A stretch of 64,000 bases of DNA from Bedellia somnulentella (taxonomy: Eukaryota > Arthropoda > Insecta > Lepidoptera > Bedelliidae). Within the stretch, counting starts at the first letter, position 1. Every line of letters starts with the position of its first letter. Below the pieces are notes generated by a model. The model was not told where the DNA came from and searched no databases. It was given only the letters and a program-made list of their open reading frames with translations. The translations under genes were made by a program, and so were the position numbers. Where the stretch lies: the NCBI GenBank assembly GCA_963576735.1, contig OY755182.1:2914001-2978000 (forward strand), read 5' to 3'. Positions 28,967 through 36,806 of the stretch are shown in pieces.

Positions 28967-29788
28967 GGTTTGTATGTTCCTTATGGAAACAAAAACTACT
29001 CGACGGATTTTAACGAAACTTGGTACAATTATTCTTTATACACCTGCGCAGGTTTTTGTATACTTTCCAGCAGAGTAGTAAAGGGGAATTTTGGGTAATT
29101 TTGGGAAAAAGGGAGAAGTTACTCCATTTTTTAAGCTTCCGTCGCGTGTGCAGCCTCAATGGTTAAACTTACATAGAAATCATGTGTGACGGAAATATTC
29201 TTCATAAAATTATCTAAAAAAAAATCCCCAGCAGTTTATGTCTATCTTTTACGGTTGGCTCACAATAACACGTGTAATTCCTGATAGCTTAGCAGTTCGG
29301 ATCATTCTGATTATATTTGTTTACTCTTACGTTTGTAAACGTCTCACTCATCCCTAATTTAAAAAAGGTAACATTATTACCTATTCAATAAAAAAAGAAT
29401 CATAGAAATCGGTAGACAAACACCGAAATTATACATAAAATAAGCCATCGCGCCCGTGATCAAAACCAAATCTTTACTAATTTACATATATATATTATAC
29501 TAGATGGCGCGAGTAGTTGCATCTTAAATCACGTAATGATTTATTTTTTAGGTTGTTATAAATACTTCATAGCGTTTTATTTAAAAATTTGCTATTAAAC
29601 GGAAATACTGAACCGTTCATCAAAGCGCATTTAAAATCACCAAACTACACTGTTTAGGGAGTGCTATAAATTTAATAAATTTAAAACATTGCGCTGAATT
29701 TCACAATGCTTGAGCAGTGACTGAAGAAAGAAACCCCAGATATTTAAAAAAACAACGCTACCCGTGCGAAGCTGGGACGATCCACTAG
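28798..29788 (+). mobile_element. Non-autonomous helitron, 991 bp
   Basis: It starts TCTATACTTATAATAAATC directly after an A and ends GCGAAGCTGGGACGATCCAC + CTAG directly before a T. This is the TC...CTRR structure with A/T insertion and no TSD. The empty site is visible in the window: the related elements at ~54150 and ~58755 read straight through the matching GATGATTGATAATAATAAG-type sequence. Inside is a (GTCT)n microsatellite at 28917-28967. No Rep/helicase ORF. Terminal hairpin not verified. Confidence 0.85.
28917..28967 (+). repeat. (GTCT)n microsatellite
   Basis: About 12 uninterrupted TCTG units inside the helitron. Confidence 0.95.
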
Positions 29789-30550
29789 TTGATAATAAGT
29801 GTGTATTTCGCTCTTCATGTACATGTACAATGTAGGATACCTACATTGTAGGGTAAATTGATTTTTGTACGTATTATCATTTAAAACGTTAGGCGATAGA
29901 TATATATTGTTTAGATTGTAATAATCAGAGATAGATAGCAGGGTGAATTTACTTTTGTTTGTCTGGCACCGACTCAAAAATTAATTTACGAGAATTGTAA
30001 TATTTAGGTAGGTTGAACTGACGCGTGTGGAATAAAGAAATTGCTAAGGTATCAATCACAGTACTCATATTCAATTAAAAATCTTATTTCGTACTTTTTA
30101 GTACTAGATTGTTTATTTTCGGTTGTTTTCCTATGAAGTCGGTTTCCTTTTTGTTAAAAAATATTTTATTTTACAAGTTTTAGAGATGAGTAGACCTGGC
30201 AAAGATGCCTCTTGGATGGGGAAGCGACGGTTACTGTATTATTCTTCGTATTTATTTATTTATTTATTTAGGTACAATTACAGAACTTAAACTAAAAACA
30301 TATATTAAATCTAATTACAACATGAACATTCCTAGTCTAAGTTCCAGTTACAACTGCACACAACATTCACTTGTAATATATGCACGACAAAAAAAGAGAG
30401 AACATTACAGATCAAATATAGTTATACATTTTATTTTTTTTTATTTGCTTTTTTTTATAATTAGAATTAACTGAAACTAACTAAGCTTATATACATTAAC
30501 TTAAGATTAGACTATCTACAAAAAAGGAGAGATAAAAAGATAACCTATAA

Positions 30551-32900
30551 TTAAATATTATTTTGTTGATTGTTAACATAACGTTTAAAAGAACTCAATG
30601 AGCATCCAAAGATGTCAACATCGTAACATATATTATTATAAGATTGGCACATTCTGCGTAGTGGGTGATTAAGAGCAATATTATTTTTTGGGATTGATAA
30701 GGTAAACAATTGCTGAATTCGCACTGATCGAGAGGGAACCCTGAATTCTAATTGCTCCAACAGCGCGCTATCCAGGAATCCGTTAGCTATTTTAAATAGA
30801 GTTGAGAGATCAGCTACTCGTTTACGATCCTCAAGACTTTGCAACTTGAACCTTAAAATCCGATCGTCGTATTGTGGGATCTGACGCCTGATACCCAACC
30901 TGGAGCACAAGGATCTAACAAATCGCTTCTGGATGGATTCAATCCTATCAATATGGTTTTGATACAAGGGAGACCAGACTTGAGAGCAATATTCAAGAGT
31001 ACTTCTAACTAAGCTTGTATATACAATGATCCATGAACTAGGATTTTTAAATGATTTGCAATTCCTAAGCACAAAAGATAGATTTCGATTAGCCTTAGAA
31101 CATATATAATCATAATGTGCTCTGAATGACAAATCAGAATCAAAGTAAACCCCCAGGTCTCGTACGACATTAACACGCGTGAGAACAAGCCCAGTTATTG
31201 CGTATAAATGTAATATGGGGTTCCTACTTTTGGAAAAGGTAATGATTTGGCACTTCTCAATATTTAGTTTCATTTCATTACGAACACACCAGTTGATTAT
31301 GATATTTATATCATTTTGAAGTGCTATGCAGTCGCTGATATCATGTATTTTCCTGTAAATTTTTATATCATCGGCGTATGCTAGACAATTGCTGTTTATC
31401 TTTCCAAGTAAATCATTAATATAGATAAGGAACAAAAGTGGCCCTAAGTTAGACCCCTGTGGAACTCCAGAATCAGGTGAGAAGGGCAGAGAGTTGTATC
31501 CATTCACGGATACCAGTTGTGATCGATTCAAGAGATATGATGTTAACCATCTGTGAAGATTACCGTGTATACCCAGATGATAGGCCTTGGTAAGCTCTAC
31601 CTGAACTCTTAAGTTAAATGAATCACATAAATATGTACTATATACAAGCAAATTTGAGAGTGTCGATTTTCCAGAAATAAAGCCATGTTGCTTTGGGTTA
31701 ATTATATTCTTAAGGTGATTGTACATATGATCATAGACCAGTCCCTCAAGCACCTTCGCGAACCAATTTATTATACTTATAGGCCGGTAGTTAGATACAT
31801 CTTCTCTTTTGCCAGACTTATGTATTGGTACTATTCTGGCGGATTTCCATCTTGTTGGGAAAGTCCCAGTGCTTAAAGATTTGTTATAAATTAAGCAGAG
31901 GGGTTTAGCTAGTGCAGACGAACAACCTCGAATGAACACTGGTGGAATATTGTCTGGCCCAGAGCCTTTACATACGTCTATTGATTTTAATCTCACAAGA
32001 ACATCTTCTGTTTTAAGTTTTACATTATGTATAATTGAGTCTGCCGCAGGAAAGTCGGGGTGATAATTCGTTGAAGAGCTAGTTGAATATACAGAAGAAA
32101 AGTAATCAGCAAATAAATTTGCAATGGTCTCACCCGTATCGGCATGTCGACCGTTATAGAACATGCTTCCAGGAATATTGTTGGTTACTCGCTTTGATTT
32201 AGTATAACGCCAAAAAGACTTGACGTTAATTTTGAGATCCTCTTCTATGTTTGCAATATATTGCGTGAAACATTTGCCAATCATACTCTTAGCTCTTGCT
32301 CTCAGTAAAGAGTAGGTATCATAATCTCTGGGATTAGAGTATTGTTTGAACCTTGTGTGGTACTTGTTTTTACTCTTCAGTACTTTTACAAGAGGAGTAG
32401 AAAACCAAGAGGGGTAGCAGTTATTCTTAGGTTTCTTTTTTGGGGTGTATTTTTCAATGACCTCATATACTTTAATGTAAAACTCATCGACAAACTCATC
32501 GCAATCCAAACTTTTATTCATCGACTTCCAATCAGTGTCCTCGAGGTCTTCTCTGCACTTAATAAAATCAGTTTTATGGAAACATAACTTAGGTTGTGAT
32601 TCATGGCCTAAGAATGATAAACTGTGATTAAACACAATTTCCAGCGGTGGATGATGATGGTCAACACGACTAATTGGAATAGCGTTTATGGACTTAAAAA
32701 GATGTAGATTATCAGTGATTATAAGGTCTAAAATTCTGTTATTTTGGTTAGTTGTAGTATTAAGTTGTTTGATATCGCAGGATTGGAATAATTGATAAAG
32801 TGATTGGGATTTTTGACATGTATAGCTCAAAGGAATTTCAAGATGGTCAGACCATTTTATATCACCAAGGTTAAAATCGCCGATTATTATGTTAATGTTA
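30551..32900 (-). pseudogene. LINE-2 ORF2 (endonuclease C-terminal part and reverse transcriptase), defective
   Basis: The 759-codon frame (30551-32830) extends upstream, open, through GDFNLGDIKW (DNA ~32860-32885). Endonuclease remnants are RILDLIITDN and SRVDHHHPP. RT landmarks are YRPISII (~349), GVPQGSNLGPLLFL (~455) and YADD (~485). Motif A is missing: where LINE-1 has DLTKAFD and LINE-3 has YTDFLKAFD, this protein reads VQVELTKAYHLGIHGN (~409-424). One catalytic aspartate and about 20 codons have been lost by in-frame deletion. The frame is also cut from its N-terminal endonuclease by an inserted LINE tail at ~32932-33045. It cannot encode an active RT. Confidence 0.85.
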
Positions 32901-32931
32901 TTTTGTTGACTTATAAACAGATTGTTACATT

Positions 32932-33045
32932 TTTATGATTTGGCATACAATATTAGAATAAGACTTTAGTTATATATAATCATATGATTGTGTTAATATG
33001 TATGCTGTTGGTGTTCCTTAAATAAATAAATAAATAAATAAATAG
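32932..33045 (+). mobile_element. Short 5'-truncated LINE tail inserted in LINE-2 endonuclease
   Basis: About 115 bp in plus orientation, ending GGTGTTCCTTAAATAAATAA and further (TAAA) units. It separates the two parts of the LINE-2 endonuclease frame. The tail resembles LINE-2's own 3' end (GTACCTAAATAAATAA), so a related LINE is the likely source. TSD not clear; some host codons may also be lost. Confidence 0.7.
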
Positions 33046-33431
33046 ACTAAAATGGGTAGGTAATCAGGTAAATAAACTAAACAAATATTTAACGATAAAT
33101 GATCATTGACCTTCACTCTGACCCATAAATCCTCTACGTAGCTTGATTGCCAATCGGTCATGACACTAAAGTTAATTTTTTTTGCAATTGCTATTAATAC
33201 CCCACCACCGTGCCGTTTATTGTATTTTTGACAAAAAGATGCATCTCGGTCTCTACGAATAACATTATATCTAGTATCAAACAGTTCTGAGGAATGTATT
33301 GAGTCATCAAGCCAAGTCTCACAAAGACACACTATTTCAAAATTATTAAGCAATATATTGTTATGAATATCAATCGTTTTAGTTTTCATTCCCCTTATAT
33401 TTTGATAATACATTGTGATTTTAGAAGGCAT
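33046..33431 (-). pseudogene. LINE-2 ORF2 N-terminal endonuclease fragment
   Basis: Minus-strand frame starting MPSKITMYYQNIRGMKTK, with the early endonuclease motifs YYQN, LCETWL (~36), RRDRD (~60), GGGVLIA (~75) and LVYLP (~115). These are the first motifs of an APE-type retrotransposon nuclease. The frame runs into the inserted TAAA tail and ends at 33018. It begins 58 bp after the ORF1 stop. With 30551-32900 it once made one ORF2. Confidence 0.85.
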
Positions 33432-33489
33432 TTTTAAAACAGATTTAGACTTATAATGATATCTATATAAAATATTAAATTAAAATTAT

Positions 33490-34668
33490 TTACTTAATTA
33501 GGTCTAGGCTTGTTGTATTTTTAATTAGAATAAAAGGAGCGTCTGAGCATTTTCTGACGTAAATTCTACCATTGCGCACCCACACATATTCGTATTTAAA
33601 TTCACGTGCTTTTTTTCTAGCTGCCATATGCAAGTTCTTGTAGTAGGGAGCAAGGTGTTCCGATACAAATACGGGTCTTTTTTCACCAGCTAAACCAAAT
33701 GATGCTGTGTTAAGTTTCTCATTAGGATTGGATTTGTTGTATCTGTTTATTTTGGAATAAAACTCATCCCGGCGCAGTGCGCTCTTAAACTTTATGATGA
33801 TGGTACGAGGCAACTTACTTTCTTTATTCATTTTTGATACCCTAGTGCAGTTAGCAATGTCATCGGAGTCGAGTTTATGTCCTATCACATTTGAGCATTG
33901 CGTTATCAAGCTAGGTAAATTTTCATTCTTACGTTCCGGGATACCATGAATTTCCAGATTATTTTCGCGTAAATGTTGCTCTAAATTATTCAACCGATCT
34001 GACATTTCCGAAACGGTGGTCCTTAGATGGTCGTTTTCCTTACTTATTTCATCATTCTGACTCTTCAGCTTACTAATGGTACTCACAAATTCATCGCTCA
34101 TGTTGCTCAAGAAAGAAACTGAAACGCGCAGCTCGTCCAAGTCGGTCTGTATCTTTTTTAATTCCGATTTTATTGTTCGGGTAAGTAAGATCGGTAATTC
34201 AGTCTTTAAAATGTCTAAGACTTGACTACGAATAATTTTAGCCATGGTTTTTTCAGTAGTGACAAATGATGTTGACGGGGAGGATTCTTCTAAAATTTGC
34301 TGCTTGCCCTGGCGCGACTTCACCGTTTCAGAATCGGAATCGTTGCTACAGTTTTCAAATTGTTCAGTATCAGTATAATCCTTTTGTGATCTAATTGGTG
34401 TATCTGTATTATTTAACTTAGGTTCCTTGCTAACACATTCCTGACAGATCCATTTCTGTTTCCGATAGTTTGTCATACTGCGAAATCCCGTTTCTGTCAT
34501 ATTAGCACAGGTGAGATCGTAGCTTAACGCACATTTCGCGCATTTCAAAAAATCTCGAGAGTCGAAGTTTTGACGACATCCCGCACAGTTCTTCAAGCTA
34601 CTAGTAGATCGCTTCATTGTGTAAAATAAAAATCTTCTCCGTCTTCTTGCATTAAATAATAATATCAA
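33490..34668 (-). CDS. LINE-2 ORF1 protein (PHD-like finger, coiled coil, FP25K-like C-terminus)
   Basis: The frame is open for 392 codons. The natural start is more likely the Met at 34617, just before the zinc finger, because the 17 upstream residues are arginine-rich and lack family features. A C-x2-C ... C-x2-C ... C ... C-x2-C finger spans residues ~28-78. The usual histidine position is not obvious, unlike in LINE-3. Residues ~140-235 are heptad-rich (DELRVSV, KENDHLRT, DRLNNLEQHL), indicating a coiled coil. Residues ~236-392 (LEIHGIPERKNENL, VSEHLAP, YVWVRNGRIYVRK) resemble the C-terminal domain shared by insect LINE ORF1 proteins and baculovirus FP25K-type proteins. Expected role: RNA-binding or multimerising partner of ORF2. 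The intact frame contrasts with the broken ORF2. Confidence 0.8.
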   Translation of the reverse strand: MILLFNARRRRRFLFYTMKRSTSSLKNCAGCRQNFDSRDFLKCAKCALSYDLTCANMTETGFRSMTNYRKQKWICQECVSKEPKLNNTDTPIRSQKDYTDTEQFENCSNDSDSETVKSRQGKQQILEESSPSTSFVTTEKTMAKIIRSQVLDILKTELPILLTRTIKSELKKIQTDLDELRVSVSFLSNMSDEFVSTISKLKSQNDEISKENDHLRTTVSEMSDRLNNLEQHLRENNLEIHGIPERKNENLPSLITQCSNVIGHKLDSDDIANCTRVSKMNKESKLPRTIIIKFKSALRRDEFYSKINRYNKSNPNEKLNTASFGLAGEKRPVFVSEHLAPYYKNLHMAARKKAREFKYEYVWVRNGRIYVRKCSDAPFILIKNTTSLDLIK

Positions 34669-35202
34669 GGTAGGATTAAATAAATATTATCTTGAATCAG
34701 AATAAAAATAATATTAAAAACTAAAATAAAAAAGAAGGAGATTTATTTTAAAAAAGTATGTTCCGGCTGTGGGATTTGAACCAGAGCGTCGCATTCGCAC
34801 TAGGTTTTTGAAAAAAGTATGTTCGTCCAAGCACTTTGCTGTTACGCCATTTGGTGGATACACAGAGTGACGAAATTGTGTTACATATCAGACAATTTCC
34901 AAGCAATAATGATTTATATGATACACAAGTGAGTCAAGTTTTTTTATTCGGCATCAACAATAGTATCACTTGTACGCTATTGTATTGAGAATGTTAATTT
35001 TGAAAACTTTAACGGTTAAAAGTTTCACTATTTTAGTCACTAAAACTTTATTAACTTTTCAATCTGTAATGTTTTTAGTGTAAAAGTCACTTCCAAACTA
35101 TATAAATAATAATTTATTTTACGCAGCTACCTGCGTACGTGCGAATAAGTTGTAATGCATATTTCCGGTATTTCTATTACTGTGTTAAATATTTTGGCAT
35201 AT

Positions 35203-35352
35203 TCATCATCATCATCATCATCATCAGCCTATAGACGTCCACTGCTGGACATAGGCCTCTCCCAAAGATCTCCACAACGACCGGTCCTGTGCCGCCCTCA
35301 TCCATCGGCTTCCCGCGATCTTGACCAAGTCGTCGGTCCACCTTGTGGGTGA
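35203..35352 (-). mobile_element. RTE-like LINE 3' end with (TGA)n tail
   Basis: On the minus strand it encodes GGPTTWSRSREADG-like C-terminal sequence. The DNA ends GGCCTATGTCCAGCAGTGGA then CGTCTATAGGCTGATGATGA. This ending is very common in lepidopteran genomes. 5' truncated at ~35352. Confidence 0.75.
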
Positions 35353-35467
35353 AACAATTTTGGCGTATTGCATAGTATTAAATAGGCTCAACCATATTTA
35401 ACTATTTATTGTTCTTTAAAACCCTCGAAAGACGATGGTCTACAATTCTACATCTCAAGAAAAACTC

Positions 35468-35524
35468 AAACTTTCACGCCGAATATCCCCGAAGGGGTTA
35501 GCAGAGGTCCTAATACTGCTGAAT
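35468..35524 (-). mobile_element. SINE-C 3' fragment within the CCGACTT element
   Basis: TTTCACGCCGAATATCCCCG and GTTAGCAGAGGTCCTAATAC. The parallel copy at 59628-59800 is longer, so a deletion joined this fragment to the element end (GAACACTCC). Confidence 0.7.
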
Positions 35525-36309
35525 TGGGAACACTCCTTTTTTTGAAGTCAGTTAAAAATGATTTCAGAATAATCGTTTGTAGTCAAGCATTTACGGTTCA
35601 GACCATTGTGTAGTTTTGAACTGGTTAATATTTTTTCCTATTAGTCTAAGATCCCGCTATAAGACGACCTTCACCGGGCTGGTTAATGGATGAAAGATAT
35701 TTTTTATTAAATAAAATATGTCAATAAATATATTGAGAATGGGTTGTCTGAAAAATTTCAGTCCAGAGTATGATTAATTAATAATTAAAAAATCTTTTTT
35801 TTTTCAATTACACTGGCTTGGTTAATGAACAAATTCTATTCCAATCGAAAATATGAAACTTATAGAATATACAAACGTTAGGTTGTCTATTTATTTCCCG
35901 TCACAACTCTTGGGTTGGCAGGTATAAACAGGTTAATCGATACTAGTGACTTGCACCGGTCCGGTTAATGAATTAAACTAAAATAAAAATAAAGATAATT
36001 TTATTACGAACACGGTGGTATAGGGTTGTCTGCAAAAAATCAGTCCTGAATTGCGGTTGTCGAATTTAAAAAAGTAAAATATTGCTGCGAGTGAGTACAT
36101 GCGACGGCGAGGTCCCAGCAAACTATCCCATGCGATACAAGAGGACACAGCATTGCAGCTGTGTATAGCTACGTCCACACTGTGCCTTTTCATCTTCAAC
36201 TTTCGTCTTCATCTTTCTATTCAACTTTCAATTGACGCTTACAATAAGTGAATGCGTTAATTGAAACCAACACCATACTTTATTCGTAGTTTGAGTTTCT
36301 GTTGGAAAC

Positions 36310-36408
36310 ATGAGCGACGACAATATTTTACTTGGGGGAATATATGCAGCTTACTTGGTCATAAGAAATTCTAGAAAAAAAAAACATCGTTCCTCTTTAC
36401 TTTATTAG
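36310..36408 (+). pseudogene. Possible Harbinger-type transposase N-terminus (32 codons)
   Basis: ATG at 36310 with A at -3. The peptide begins MSDDNILLGGIYAAYLVI and has a basic RNSRKKKHRS stretch, then a stop. An acidic start, a hydrophobic run and a lysine-rich patch match how insect HARBI1-like transposases often begin. No DDE domain follows: 26 bp after the stop the LINE-3 tail begins. The identification is tentative. Confidence 0.4.
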
Positions 36409-36713
36409 TGTAAAGTTTATTGTTAGGATCCCAGAGTTATTTATTTATTATTTATTTATTTTGGACAAACAACAGACACAGACTAAATACATTATTTCTA
36501 ATTAAATTACATGGTGAAATCAGTCTGTATCCAGAACTGTTCATCACAGAATATTTACATTTCTATTATTATTCTATTTATCCTATCATAATAAACATAT
36601 CTTAAAAACTTATATGAAACTGAACTTTGTATAAAATATATAATCAGCATTTAAACATTATAAAGCTTATAACTAATACATCTATTAAATGGGATTGTGT
36701 TTATACAAGTTTA

Positions 36714-36714
<1 letters not shown>

Positions 36715-36763
<49 letters not shown>

Positions 36764-36790
36764 TGTGTGTATGTATGTATGTGTGTGTGT
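36715..36790 (+). repeat. (GT)n microsatellite in LINE-3 3' UTR
   Basis: GTGTGT from ~36716 to 36758, then GTGGGTGTG and ATGTATGT variants. Confidence 0.95.
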
Positions 36791-36806
36791 CATATACTAA
36801 AATTGA

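Larger units (their letters stand above)
30248..35155 (-). mobile_element. LINE-2: non-LTR retrotransposon, ~4.9 kb, inactive
   Basis: The 3' end carries a (TAAA)n-type tail at 30248-30271. ORF2 and ORF1 follow upstream, with ~490 bp of possible 5' leader to ~35155. The boundaries come from the uninterrupted paralogue at 59245-59275. The host reads CTTCGTATTTCTGG there and is split here into TTCGTATTT at 30243 and ATATTTCCGG at 35158. A short TATTT-like TSD is possible. The leader includes a tRNA-like B-box complement (GGGATTTGAACC, ~34763) and might itself be composite. Confidence 0.75.
28560..35560. mobile_element. 'CCGACTT' DNA-transposon-like element, copy 1, split by nested insertions
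   Basis: The left end is AAAAAGAAAACCGACTTTA. An inverted copy of the first ~230 bp (AACCTACCT / AGGTAGGTTGAACTGACGCG; AAGTCGGTTTCC near 30135) makes a foldback. The outer right end is CTTTTTTTGAAGTCAGTT near 35550. Removing the helitron (28798-29788), LINE-2 (~30248-35155) and the RTE-like piece (35203-35352) leaves sequence that lines up with 58548-60316. The tract includes GGTAGACCTGGCAAAGATGC (30190 and 59192) and GGCTCAACCATAT (35388 and 59550). No transposase is visible, so the copy is non-autonomous and its superfamily is not determined. Confidence 0.7.
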
